In this document: positions 29,493-39,039 of the stretch, one piece after another
Layout of the letters: each line of letters opens with the position of its first letter
Numbering within the stretch: position 1 is the stretch's first letter
From: a bacterium
Lineage (GTDB): Bacteria; Desulfobacterota; Deferrisomatia; Deferrisomatales; Deferrisomataceae
Direction of reading: 5' to 3'
DNA: 63,065 nt
Assembly: GCA_027021615.1 (NCBI GenBank)
Contig: JALUTY010000011.1
Span: 1-63,065 of the forward strand
Translations under genes and position numbers: made by a program
Notes under the pieces: model-generated
Seen by the model: the letters and a program-made list of their open reading frames with translations, nothing else
Databases searched by the model: none
What the model was told of the DNA's origin: nothing

Positions 29493-30269
29493 CTACTTCC
29501 CCCCCTTGACCACGAAGCTGGTCACGCCCACGCCAAAGTTGTTGGCGGACGGGTCTGCCGCCGTCACGAGCACCTTGTAGCTGCCGGGCCCCTCGGGGCG
29601 GTACGTGGTCTTGAACCGGCTGGTGGCGCCCGCATAGGCGAGGTCCAGCTCGGCCACCTGCTTGCCGTCCTTCTGGACCAGGGCCTTCACCGCGTACTTG
29701 TCCGCGTCCCATAGCCCGCCGGGCTTGATGGGGCACCCGCACATCATGGCCACATGGGCCTCGATGGTCACCTCGTCCCCCGTCCGGAAGAACTGGTGGG
29801 GGACCGGAGACACCGGGTACACCAGGAAGCCCTGAAGCTCCAGGAGGACGCCGTCTCCGGCGAGGTCCTGCCCCGGCAGCACCCACAGGGTGCGCGCGGC
29901 CGTCTGGACGTTGCTCCCGGCGGCGAGGGGGCCTCGGGCGACCACCTCGATGCGGGTGGGCTCGTCGATGTCCAGGGTGGCCACGTACGCGGCTGCCGAG
30001 CCGTCGGACAGGCGCTGGCCCCGGGCAATCGGGGTCTTCATCAGGGTTTTGGTGTTGCCCGTACCCCCTTCGATGCGGCCGGAGGCGAGCAACCGGCCGG
30101 TGTCGGCGCTGCGCACGACCACCTGTACCCCACCCACGCCGGTCCCGATGAACTTTGCGTCGTGGGCCCTCACCCGGACCGTCACCCGGGTCTCCACGGC
30201 CCGGGCGGCCGGGGTGGCGAGAAACATCGGCAGGGACAGGGCGGCCAGCAAGAGAGCGACCCGTTTCAT
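29493..30269 (-). CDS. Secreted protein of unknown function
   Basis: 258 residues from the ATG at 30269 (AAAGGAGGTTGTC upstream). A Sec signal peptide (about 1-25, MKRVALLLAALSLPMFLATP then ARA) precedes a beta-rich body with two Ig-like or transthyretin-like halves: VQVVVRSADTGRLLASGRIE near the front and YKVLVTAADPSANNFGVGVT at the end. MMCGCPIKPGGLW in the middle has two cysteines and is the most conspicuous motif. I do not recognise the family. It is divergent from the giant lipoprotein, sharing a 488-base upstream region, and may be exported to the periplasm or cell surface. Confidence 0.75.
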   Translation of the reverse strand: MKRVALLLAALSLPMFLATPAARAVETRVTVRVRAHDAKFIGTGVGGVQVVVRSADTGRLLASGRIEGGTGNTKTLMKTPIARGQRLSDGSAAAYVATLDIDEPTRIEVVARGPLAAGSNVQTAARTLWVLPGQDLAGDGVLLELQGFLVYPVSPVPHQFFRTGDEVTIEAHVAMMCGCPIKPGGLWDADKYAVKALVQKDGKQVAELDLAYAGATSRFKTTYRPEGPGSYKVLVTAADPSANNFGVGVTSFVVKGGK

Positions 30270-30757
30270 GACAACCTCCTTTCGGTAGGTAGGAAGGATG
30301 CGAGGTCCCTCCGTGGTCCTGCGCCCCACGGAGGGAAGGCGGCCCCACATTTCCCCATTTTTGATGACAATTCCTCTGGGAGGTTACTAAGACCTTCAAA
30401 CGTATTGCCAGGGTACGGGGTGGGGGCCTGGTTCCGGCCGAGCGCGAGTGCGGCATCCGATCGCCGCGCCTTCTCATGCCGCCGCTTGCGCGTCGATCCA
30501 TGCCACGATAGCGGAACTATCGGGAAACCGTGTACCGCGGCTGAACTTTTTCCATTGACGAACGAAGCCTCCATGCTACGTTGACGCGCGAGTCCTCTTC
30601 CTTATCGGGCCCCGGATCCCGTCCGGCGGCGTACGGAAGCGGCCGCACCGTGGCCCGGGTGGGTGCCCTGGATGCGTACCGGTCATGGAGGAACCGGAGC
30701 CCCGGCCGTTCGAAAACATCGCCAGCAGGTGCACCCGCCAGCAACAGGGGCTGGGCC
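30270..30757. other. 488-base divergent upstream region without a gene
   Basis: Contains a 10-bp perfect hairpin CCCTCCGTGG/CCACGGAGGG (30307-30335) in the leader of the secreted-protein gene and an A+T-richer stretch around 30340-30410. The rest up to the lipoprotein start has no repeat and no gene I can defend; an in-frame ATG at 30581 would only add an unconserved arginine-rich extension to the lipoprotein. I looked for a c-di-GMP riboswitch and did not find its core. Confidence 0.5.
30307..30335 (-). promoter_or_regulatory. Leader hairpin upstream of the secreted-protein gene
   Basis: Perfect 10-bp stem with a 9-base loop, 38-66 bases upstream of the ATG at 30269. Possible message-stabilising or regulatory structure. 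Confidence 0.35.
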
Positions 30758-33700
30758 ATGGGGCTTCTTCTCCGCACTCTGCTGCTGACCGGTTTCGGCT
30801 GGCTCCCCTTCGTGCTCGCCTCCTGCGGGGGCGGGGGAGGAGGTTCCGGCCGATCCAACCGCCCGCCCGTGGCCGCGTTCGCGGCCGACCCCACCGCGGG
30901 TGCCGCCCCCCTGACCGTCTCGTTCGACGCGTCGGCCTCCTCCGACCCTGACGGGTCCATCGCCTCGTTTGCCTGGGACTTCGGCGACGGCGCCACCGCC
31001 GAGGGCCCGATGGTGAGCCACACCTACCGCGTCCAGGGCACCCACACCGTGCGGCTCACGGTGACGGACGACGAGGGGGCCCAGGCCTTCCGGACCCTCA
31101 TGGTCACCGTGGTGGGCCTGCCGGTGCTCCAGCCGCTGGCCCGGATGACCGCCGAGCCCACGGTCACGGTGGAAGGTCTCTCCCTTCCGGGCGCGGTGGT
31201 CGCGGTCACGAACCGGACCACGGGCAAGACCGTGGAGGTGGCGGCCGGGGAGGGGCCGTTCGAGGCGGCCGTGGACCTGGCCGGGGGCGCCAACGAGATC
31301 GCCGTGACGACCCGGCTGGACGGGGTGGAGGGCCCCCCGGCCGTTCTGGAGGTCGCCTACCTCGCCTCGGAGACGATCGGGCTCGACAGCGTCTCCCCCT
31401 CTGCCGGGCCGGCCGGAGCCGTGGTCACCCTGACCGGATCGGGGTTCGGGACGGATCCCGAGGCGGTGGAGGTGTTCTTCCGGGCTGCCCCGTTCGAGGG
31501 CGGGGACGAGCTGGACCTGCCGGCCGCGGTCCTGGAGGTCACCGACACCGAGATCCGGGCCGCGGTGCCCTTCGGGTTCCTGAACGGCGCCCAGGCTCAG
31601 GTTTTCGTGATAAAGGGAGGGGACGTATCCGGGGCCCTTCCCTTCACGATTGAGGCAGCAAAGGATCCCACCCCGGACACCGCCGGAAACGAGGCGGACC
31701 AGGCCCTGGAGCTGGTGGCCGACCAGATCCGGGCGCTCCGGGGCACGCTGCTGGAGCAGCTCGCCGGGGAGAACCTGCCCCAGGAGACCCGGGACGCGCT
31801 GCTGGGCAACCTGGACCGGATCGGGGCGTTCCTCCAGGAACTGCGCGGCCGGCTCAAAGCGGTGCCGGACCCGGGGGTGCAGGCCCGGATCGACGCGATC
31901 CTGGGCAGCCCGGTCCTGGCCGAGGCCCTGGCGGATCTCGGGGAGGCCAACGGCCAGCTGCGCCGGATCGCCCAGCGCGCGGCCCAGCGGGCCGCGCGGG
32001 GGCTTCCGGACGCCGGCGCGTCGGGATGCGACGTGGCCGAGGTGGTGGAGGCGCTCCAAGAGGTCCTCCAGCCGGTTCGCATCGTGGCCGGGGTGCTCAA
32101 CGCCGTGGAAGACGCCCTGTACGCGATGCTGGTGGGCTCGTCCATCGGCTGCGCGTTCGGGATCGTGCCCGCCTGCGTGGCCATCCCCATCCTTTCCGAG
32201 AGCATCGCGGTGATCTCCGCCGTCTCGTCGGTTCTGGACGCGATCCTGGGCGTCGTGGACTACGTGGTCGACGCCCTGTACACCGTGGTGCCCACCTTCC
32301 CCAGCGAGTGGAAGATCGTGATCGACCAGCCCATCTCCGGGCTCTCCAACGACGTGCTGTACACCGGCACGACCAACACCCTCTCCCTGTACGCCAACTT
32401 CACCAACGCGCCGTTCCGGGAGTTCCTGGCGGAGCACGAGATCGACGTGAACCTCCCCGACCCGTTCGGCGTCATCTGGCTGGTGAAGAAGATCAGCGGG
32501 TACGACATCGAGGCCGAGCTGAAGGAGGTCCTCGGCGACCTGGTGGTTGAGCTGGTGGCAGACATCGCCGGGGTGAACTTCCAGGTGACCGAGGTGGACC
32601 GGAAGGTCCCCTTCACGGTGGCGGTCGCGTCGGGGGGCGACCTTGTGAGCGCGACCGATGGCGGGTCGAGCCGGGAGGACCACACCCTGGTCGCGGGGGA
32701 GGAGACGGGCTGGGTGGAACTGGACATCCGGGCGAGCTGCGGCGCGTACTCCTACCCGGACCGCACCAAGTGCGTCCGGTTCTTCCCCGATTCGGACGTG
32801 TGTCTGGAATGGGGCACGGACTACCCGCCGGTGCACACGGTGGAGGTGCTGGACAAGCCCCGGATCGAGTCCATCGGGGACTGGATCCCCGCGGTGTACG
32901 TGGACCAGATTCCGTACAACCGCTGTACGATCAACGGCGTCAACCTGTGCACGATGGAGGAGTACGAGGAATACATCGAGGCCCTGTGCGCCGACGACCC
33001 CACGCACCCTTCGTGCCGGCTGTTCGACACCTGCTACGACCCCGAGTTCGACATCGACCGCTGCGAACTCGACGACTACGCATCCATGCTCGACGCCCTG
33101 TGCGCCGACCACGGGGCCGCCTGCGACGACCTCATCCGCACCACCTACGGCGTTTCCTACGACTACGGCTACCGGACCGTCACCGGCAAGGGGTTCAGCA
33201 CGCAGTACCTCACGGTGAACTGGAACCCCGGGTCGGGGCCGGACACCACCAAGTACCCGAGCGCTGTGGAATACGACCAGTTCCGCCTCTACGCCAATCC
33301 GTACCTGGGTTACCTCAAACCCGGGTGGGTGCAGGCGGTGGTTGGCGCCACCGGAATCGATTGGCGTCTGAGCGATCCGGTGTTCCTTGAACCCAGTCCC
33401 AACCTGAGCCCCGAAGCGCACGTGCTAAACCCCGGGATGTTCCCCGGTGATCGCCTTTACGTCGAAGCGAACTACCTCACCCCTTATCCGGAGGACGTCG
33501 TCCTGACGGACATCGGCACCTCGCTGCCCTGGGAAGCGGATCCCTTCCCGTTTGCTGGAGATTTCCACGAGAGGTGGGGCCTGGCGTGGTTCACCGGGCC
33601 CGGCGAATCCCTGCCCGAGGGATCCCACGCGTTCACCCTGGGGGTGGGGCCCGACCCGGCCTGCCCCGGGCCGCGGTGCACGACCGGGAACTTCACCGTT

Positions 33701-36700
33701 CTCCCCCACCGCCGCGCGGACGACGCGCTTGATCTGCGCCTTGCCGGTCCCGGTGCCTTCATGGCCCCCCGAGCTGTCGCGGTCGGGGATCTCAACGGCG
33801 ACGGGCTCCCCGACCTGGCCGTGGGCGTGCCCACGTACACGAACGTCTACGAGGTGGGCGCCGTGTTCCTGCGGTTCGGGACCACCGAGGGGTGGGGCGA
33901 GCTCGACCTCGCGGACGAAAGCGCCTGGGACGTGAAGATCCTCGGCGACGTCCGGGACGTGGACCCGGACACCCGCAACACCCGGCGCATCGGAAACGCC
34001 CTGGCCGTGGGCGACCTGGACGGCGACGGGATCGACGACCTCGTGATCGGGTCCACGGACCGAAACCCCGACACCGGGACCCACGGCACCCTGCTCGACC
34101 CCGAGGGGGCCCACCTCCCGGGCAAGGCGTACGTGCTGTTCGGCCGAACCGCGTGGGAGCAGGGGTACGAATTTACCCTGGACCAGTACGACGCGCGGTT
34201 CGTGGGCGCGGACGACCGGGAACTCGGCGAGGCGGTGGCCGTGGCCCACGTGGGCTCCTCGGACGCCCGGGCCGACCTGGTGCTGGGCGCGCCCTCCGCT
34301 GGGGACGGCGCAGGCGCGTCGGACCCGGGACCCGGGCGCGTGTATGTGATCCGCGGGTGGGGCTTCACCCTGCCGGACAAGACCGTGAGCCTGCCCGACG
34401 AATTGGCGATCTTCCCCTACGCCGCCACGATCGAGGGCGCGGCCGAGCCCTTTTCCTCGGTGGTCTCCTTTGCCGGCGGAGAGGTCGCCGAGCACCGCGC
34501 GGACCGGTTCGGCGCGGCCCTGGCGGTTGCGGACGTGGACGGCGACGGGCTGGGCGACCTGGTCATCGGCGCTCCCGGGTACGCGGCGGTCACGGCCACC
34601 GATCCTCTCACGGCGCGGGAGGGAGCCGTCTACCTCTTCCGCGGCCGTTCCTGGTTCGGGCCGCCGGCTACTGCGCTCCGGGGAACCCTGCGCGCGGACG
34701 CCCGGGCCGGGGGCGACCAGGACGCCGCGCTGCTCGGCCCTGCCGTCGCATCGGACGCCGAGCGCACGGGGTTCGGCTCCGTGGTCCACGCCGGCGATCT
34801 CACGGGGGACGGCCGGGCCGAGGTGATCCTGGGCGCCCCCGACGCTGTCCTCCGGGTGCGCGTCGGCCCCATGGACCTGGAACGGGAGCGCGCCGGCAGG
34901 GTGTACGTGATCGAGGCCGGGAACGGAGCGCTCGCTTCCGGGGCCGCGGCCAACGTGGACGAGGTCGCCGACCTCACGGTCCACGGCTCGACGGGCTTCG
35001 TGCGCCTGGGGTATGCCCTGGCCTCCGGCGACCTGAACCAGGACGGGTTCCCGGACCTGGTCGTGGGCGCGCCGGGCGATCGGGCGGACGAAGACGCAGG
35101 CCGGGTCTGGATCCTGTGGGGGAGCGCCTCGCCCCCGTGGCGCGCCGGCGGCCGGGATGCGCTGTACCTCGAGACCCGGTCGTGGCAGGCCGCCTCATCG
35201 GATTCCCCCCATCTGTCCAACGGAGAAGACTACGCATATCTCGGCTCGGGAGACAGTTCGGCGCTGTCCTCCCGTTTCGGGGCCGCGGTGGCCGTGGTGG
35301 ACCTGCCGCCCCGCGCCGGGACGGATCTCTTGGTGATCGACGCGGGTGCCGACCTGCCCGACGGGTCCGAAGCCGACGGGGTCCGCGGCGGGGCGGGGGC
35401 GGTGCTCGGGTTCTTCGGGGCGGGGGAGGAAGCGTTTCTCGCCCGGCCGGTGATCGGCGCAAAGCCCTCCGCGGTGGACCTGGGCACCTTGCTGCCGGAC
35501 CAGGGGGCCAGCGTTCCGGTCCGCCTGCGCAACGAGGCTTTGGCGCCCGCCCGCGACCTGGAGATCCAGGGGATCGAACTCACCGGCGACGAGGGGTTTT
35601 CGCTGGACCTCGCCCCCTCGATGCCCCAGGCGCTGGCCCCTGGTGGCGAAGAGGAGATCCGGCTCGACGTCCTGTTCGCCGGGGCGGCAGAACCCGGCGC
35701 GTACCGGGCCACCCTGGTCGTGCGGAGCGACGACCCCGCGACCCCGCGGCTGGCCATCCCCCTCACGGCCAGGGTGAGCGAGGCGTTTCCCACGGTCTCG
35801 GTGGACGATGTGTACTTCTCCGCCCGGGAGTTCACCAAGGTCCTGCACATCGAGAACCAGGGCACGGCGGATCTGGATTGGGCCCTGGTCGAGGATTGGT
35901 ACCAGGGGGAGCCCTGGCCCGGCTGGCTCACCGCCTCGGCCACCGAGGGCACCACCGGCCCGGGGGACGCGACCGAGGTGACCCTGTCGGTGGATCGGTC
36001 CGGGTTGGAACTGGGCACCCACGTGTACAGCCTGTACGTGACCTCAAACGATCCCAACAATCCCAGCGTCCCGGTCATGGTGGTGGTGTCGGTGGAGCCC
36101 CTGCCCGACGTGGCCGTGGAGCCTTCGATCCTGGCGTTCGAGATCCGGCCCGGGTGGGACGTGACCAATACCGTCCGGGTGACCAACCAGGGAGGCGCCG
36201 CCCTGGCGATCACCGGGGTGACCCTCTCGGGCTCCGGCGACTTCTCCCGGTGGGATCCGGACGACGCGTGCGGCGAAACCTTGGCGCCGGGGCAAACCTG
36301 TTCGGTGGGCATCGGGTTCACCCGGGACGACGAGGGCACGTCCACAGCCACCCTCACCATCGCCACCGACGACCCGGACGAGCCGGTGGTGGAGGTCCAG
36401 ATCACCGGCACGGCGACGATCCCCCAGGAGCCCGACATCGCCGTGATCGGAGCCAACGCCACCTTCGGCGGCGTGCCGATCGGGAGCACGCGCACGTGGA
36501 ACATCACCGTGAAGAACGAGGGCGCGGTGGATCTTCACGTGACGGACGTAGCGGTGTCGGGTGCGCCGGAGTTCGCCCTGGCCTCCAACGGCTGCACCGA
36601 CCCGGTGCCGCCGTTCACCGGCAGCCTGTCCCAGATGTGCACGATCACGGTCGCGTTCACGCCCACGGGCACCGAGCCCGTGACCGGCGAGATCGAGATC

Positions 36701-38773
36701 CGTTCCGACGACCCAGACGAGCCGGTGGTCACCGGGAGCCTTTCCGGAGCCGGGATCACGCCGTTTCTGTACGTGAGCCCCACCGTGGTGGACCTCGGAG
36801 ACACCGCCTTTTCCGCCGGGTTCTCGCTGGAGAACCTGAGCTCGACGGAGACGCTGGACTGGTCCGTGGCCGGGGCGCTCCCCTCGTGGCTCGGGGTGTT
36901 CCCGGACGCCGGCCAACTCGCGGCCGGTGGCCGCGTCGAGATCGCCCTCACCACGGACCGCACCGGGCTCGACCCGGGGAGCTACTCGTTCGACCTGTCC
37001 CTCACATCGGACGGAGGGGACGACACGGTTACGGTGCAACTGACCGTTCCGGCGCCGGGCGAAGCGCTGGCCTCCTTCGCCAGGACGTACGGCGGGGCGT
37101 CGGACGACGAACTGAGCTCCCTTCGGGTCGCGCCCGACGGCGGCCTGATCGCGGCGGGCCGCACCAAGTCGTTCGGCGCGGGCAACACGGACGCCTGGCT
37201 CGTCAAGCTGGACGCCTCGGGCGACCTGGTGTGGGCCAAGACCTACGGCGGTGACGACGACGACCGGGCCTACGCGGCCGTGCCCACCTCGGACGGCGGG
37301 TACGCCGTGGTCGGCGGCACATGGTCCTGGTTCGCCCCGGGCGACAACTGGTACGGGCTGTGGGTCTGGAAGGTGGACCGGTTCGGGAACCCCGTGTGGC
37401 AGAAGGTCCTGGGCGGCCACCCGGACGACACCGGCGGCGATTACTGGGAGATCGCCGAAACAGCCGATGGCGGCTTCCTCGTGGCCGGCATGACCGGCGT
37501 GTTTGATGACACCTGGCTCCTGAAGCTCGATGCAGCCGGAAACGTGGTATGGCAGAGGGTCTTCGGCACCGACGAGATGGATCAACTGTTCTCGCTGGAC
37601 CCCACGCCGGACGGCGGGGCCGTGGCAGCGGGCGTCACCTGCGCCTCGGCCGACACCTGGTGCGACGCCCTGGTGGTCAAGTTCGACTCCTCCGGGGCCA
37701 TCGCGTGGCAGCGGGCTTTCGGCGGCACGTCCTACGACCACGCCTGGAGCGTGCGCCGAACGGCCGACGGCTACATCGCGGTGGGCCTCACCGACTCCTT
37801 CGCGGCCGGCGACCGGGACCTGTGGGTGCTGAAGCTCGACACTTCCGGAGCGGTGGTTTGGCAAAAGGCCTACGGTCTGCCCGGGGTTTATGCCGAGGGA
37901 TACCATGTGGAGCCCGTGCCCGATGGCGGGTACCTCATCGGGGGCATCTGGAACGACGGTGCCAACGGCGCGGACGCCTGGATCGTCGCGATCAGCCCGG
38001 ACGGGGATGTGCGTTGGTCCCGGACGTATGGGGGAACCGATCTAGACTGGGTGCGCTCGGTTTCGCCCCTGGCCGGGGGTGGGGCCGTGGTTGCAGGCAC
38101 CACCGCATCGACCGGCGCCGGCTACTGGGACGGGTGGTTCCTCAAGGTGGACGGAATCGGAAACGTCGGCCCGGCCTGCACCCTGGCGGGGTACGCCGAC
38201 GTGACGGTCCGGGACACGGCGGCCGCCCCGTACGACCCGGGTCTTACCGCCCGCTCCGTCGCGTTCACCTCCGCCGACACGGCCGCCGCGACGGCCGCGT
38301 CGGACGGCGTGGGGGGCACGGCCTGCTCCGAAACCAAGGCCGACGCCGCGCTCCACACCGATTCGCAGATCCAGGTCGCCCCGGATTCGTGGGACGCGGG
38401 ATTCGTGGAGGTGGGGGGGATGACGGCCCACGAGACCTTCACGGTGCGAAACACCGGGTACGCGGACCTCGACCTCCTGGGCATCGCCCTGGACCCGGCC
38501 CTCCCGGACTTCGGCGTGGTGCACGACTGCCCCGCGACGCTTCCCCCCACCCACCGGTGCTCGGTGACCGTGGGGTTCACCCCGACCCAGGAAGGGGTTC
38601 AGACCACGACCCTGGTGATCGAGTCGTCCGATCCCGACGAGCCCGTCGTCGAGGTACCGGTCTCCGGCGAAGGGTTTCAAGGCGGGGCATTCCCCGGGGA
38701 AGGACCGGGCTCGGGCGAGGGGGGTGGTACGATCGGACTCCCCACGCCCGTGACCCCGGTAGAGGAACCGTGA
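30758..38773 (+). CDS. Giant mosaic lipoprotein (PKD, IPT/TIG, FG-GAP, anchor-D and beta-propeller repeats)
   Basis: 2671 residues from the ATG at 30758, chosen because it gives a lipoprotein signal (LLLRTLLLTGF... lipobox LASC, C23) followed by a glycine linker. Domains in order: PKD (about 35-118), an Ig-like segment, IPT/TIG (about 207-298), a helical and hydrophobic region (about 308-511), a cysteine-rich acidic segment (about 650-810) and FG-GAP/integrin-type repeats (about 1000-1530; DLNGDGLPD, DLDGDGIDD, DVDGDGLGD). After these come Ig-like choice-of-anchor and BACON-like domains (about 1568-2095), a propeller of YGG...W-x-K-x-D repeats (about 2107-2468), a last anchor-D domain and a Gly/Pro tail. 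It should be a surface or periplasmic calcium-binding adhesin or scaffold; the ligand is unknown. Confidence 0.88.
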   Translation: MGLLLRTLLLTGFGWLPFVLASCGGGGGGSGRSNRPPVAAFAADPTAGAAPLTVSFDASASSDPDGSIASFAWDFGDGATAEGPMVSHTYRVQGTHTVRLTVTDDEGAQAFRTLMVTVVGLPVLQPLARMTAEPTVTVEGLSLPGAVVAVTNRTTGKTVEVAAGEGPFEAAVDLAGGANEIAVTTRLDGVEGPPAVLEVAYLASETIGLDSVSPSAGPAGAVVTLTGSGFGTDPEAVEVFFRAAPFEGGDELDLPAAVLEVTDTEIRAAVPFGFLNGAQAQVFVIKGGDVSGALPFTIEAAKDPTPDTAGNEADQALELVADQIRALRGTLLEQLAGENLPQETRDALLGNLDRIGAFLQELRGRLKAVPDPGVQARIDAILGSPVLAEALADLGEANGQLRRIAQRAAQRAARGLPDAGASGCDVAEVVEALQEVLQPVRIVAGVLNAVEDALYAMLVGSSIGCAFGIVPACVAIPILSESIAVISAVSSVLDAILGVVDYVVDALYTVVPTFPSEWKIVIDQPISGLSNDVLYTGTTNTLSLYANFTNAPFREFLAEHEIDVNLPDPFGVIWLVKKISGYDIEAELKEVLGDLVVELVADIAGVNFQVTEVDRKVPFTVAVASGGDLVSATDGGSSREDHTLVAGEETGWVELDIRASCGAYSYPDRTKCVRFFPDSDVCLEWGTDYPPVHTVEVLDKPRIESIGDWIPAVYVDQIPYNRCTINGVNLCTMEEYEEYIEALCADDPTHPSCRLFDTCYDPEFDIDRCELDDYASMLDALCADHGAACDDLIRTTYGVSYDYGYRTVTGKGFSTQYLTVNWNPGSGPDTTKYPSAVEYDQFRLYANPYLGYLKPGWVQAVVGATGIDWRLSDPVFLEPSPNLSPEAHVLNPGMFPGDRLYVEANYLTPYPEDVVLTDIGTSLPWEADPFPFAGDFHERWGLAWFTGPGESLPEGSHAFTLGVGPDPACPGPRCTTGNFTVLPHRRADDALDLRLAGPGAFMAPRAVAVGDLNGDGLPDLAVGVPTYTNVYEVGAVFLRFGTTEGWGELDLADESAWDVKILGDVRDVDPDTRNTRRIGNALAVGDLDGDGIDDLVIGSTDRNPDTGTHGTLLDPEGAHLPGKAYVLFGRTAWEQGYEFTLDQYDARFVGADDRELGEAVAVAHVGSSDARADLVLGAPSAGDGAGASDPGPGRVYVIRGWGFTLPDKTVSLPDELAIFPYAATIEGAAEPFSSVVSFAGGEVAEHRADRFGAALAVADVDGDGLGDLVIGAPGYAAVTATDPLTAREGAVYLFRGRSWFGPPATALRGTLRADARAGGDQDAALLGPAVASDAERTGFGSVVHAGDLTGDGRAEVILGAPDAVLRVRVGPMDLERERAGRVYVIEAGNGALASGAAANVDEVADLTVHGSTGFVRLGYALASGDLNQDGFPDLVVGAPGDRADEDAGRVWILWGSASPPWRAGGRDALYLETRSWQAASSDSPHLSNGEDYAYLGSGDSSALSSRFGAAVAVVDLPPRAGTDLLVIDAGADLPDGSEADGVRGGAGAVLGFFGAGEEAFLARPVIGAKPSAVDLGTLLPDQGASVPVRLRNEALAPARDLEIQGIELTGDEGFSLDLAPSMPQALAPGGEEEIRLDVLFAGAAEPGAYRATLVVRSDDPATPRLAIPLTARVSEAFPTVSVDDVYFSAREFTKVLHIENQGTADLDWALVEDWYQGEPWPGWLTASATEGTTGPGDATEVTLSVDRSGLELGTHVYSLYVTSNDPNNPSVPVMVVVSVEPLPDVAVEPSILAFEIRPGWDVTNTVRVTNQGGAALAITGVTLSGSGDFSRWDPDDACGETLAPGQTCSVGIGFTRDDEGTSTATLTIATDDPDEPVVEVQITGTATIPQEPDIAVIGANATFGGVPIGSTRTWNITVKNEGAVDLHVTDVAVSGAPEFALASNGCTDPVPPFTGSLSQMCTITVAFTPTGTEPVTGEIEIRSDDPDEPVVTGSLSGAGITPFLYVSPTVVDLGDTAFSAGFSLENLSSTETLDWSVAGALPSWLGVFPDAGQLAAGGRVEIALTTDRTGLDPGSYSFDLSLTSDGGDDTVTVQLTVPAPGEALASFARTYGGASDDELSSLRVAPDGGLIAAGRTKSFGAGNTDAWLVKLDASGDLVWAKTYGGDDDDRAYAAVPTSDGGYAVVGGTWSWFAPGDNWYGLWVWKVDRFGNPVWQKVLGGHPDDTGGDYWEIAETADGGFLVAGMTGVFDDTWLLKLDAAGNVVWQRVFGTDEMDQLFSLDPTPDGGAVAAGVTCASADTWCDALVVKFDSSGAIAWQRAFGGTSYDHAWSVRRTADGYIAVGLTDSFAAGDRDLWVLKLDTSGAVVWQKAYGLPGVYAEGYHVEPVPDGGYLIGGIWNDGANGADAWIVAISPDGDVRWSRTYGGTDLDWVRSVSPLAGGGAVVAGTTASTGAGYWDGWFLKVDGIGNVGPACTLAGYADVTVRDTAAAPYDPGLTARSVAFTSADTAAATAASDGVGGTACSETKADAALHTDSQIQVAPDSWDAGFVEVGGMTAHETFTVRNTGYADLDLLGIALDPALPDFGVVHDCPATLPPTHRCSVTVGFTPTQEGVQTTTLVIESSDPDEPVVEVPVSGEGFQGGAFPGEGPGSGEGGGTIGLPTPVTPVEEP

Positions 38774-39039
38774 GGGCGGCCCGGGATCCGGACGAACCCA
38801 GGATCTCTGTGTCCGCTCAGGGAACCGTCTTCGCTGGAAAAGTCGAGGCGGGACCCACGGGACCGACCGATGTCTCGTCCGGTTCGGCGATTCCAACTGC
38901 GCCGGGAACGGCCCACTAACCTCGCCGGACCCCCGCGGCTCCCCCTCCGCCGTTCGTCGCGGCCCGACCCACTGCGGCGTTCCGCAATCAGGTACGAGCC
39001 CGAACCGGGCGCATCGGGGGGCTCCGACGAGACGCGGCT

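Noticed and set aside
30420..30757. Possible c-di-GMP riboswitch upstream of the giant lipoprotein
   Set aside because: The conserved GGCAAACC and GACGCAAAGCC core segments are absent.
30581..30757. N-terminal extension of the giant lipoprotein from an ATG at 30581
   Set aside because: It would bury the signal peptide behind 59 arginine-rich residues; the ATG at 30758 gives a proper lipoprotein signal.
30683..33421. 912-codon minus-strand frame opposite the giant lipoprotein
   Set aside because: Low-complexity His/Gly/Val-rich translation with no domain; the plus strand has a lipobox and recognisable domains.
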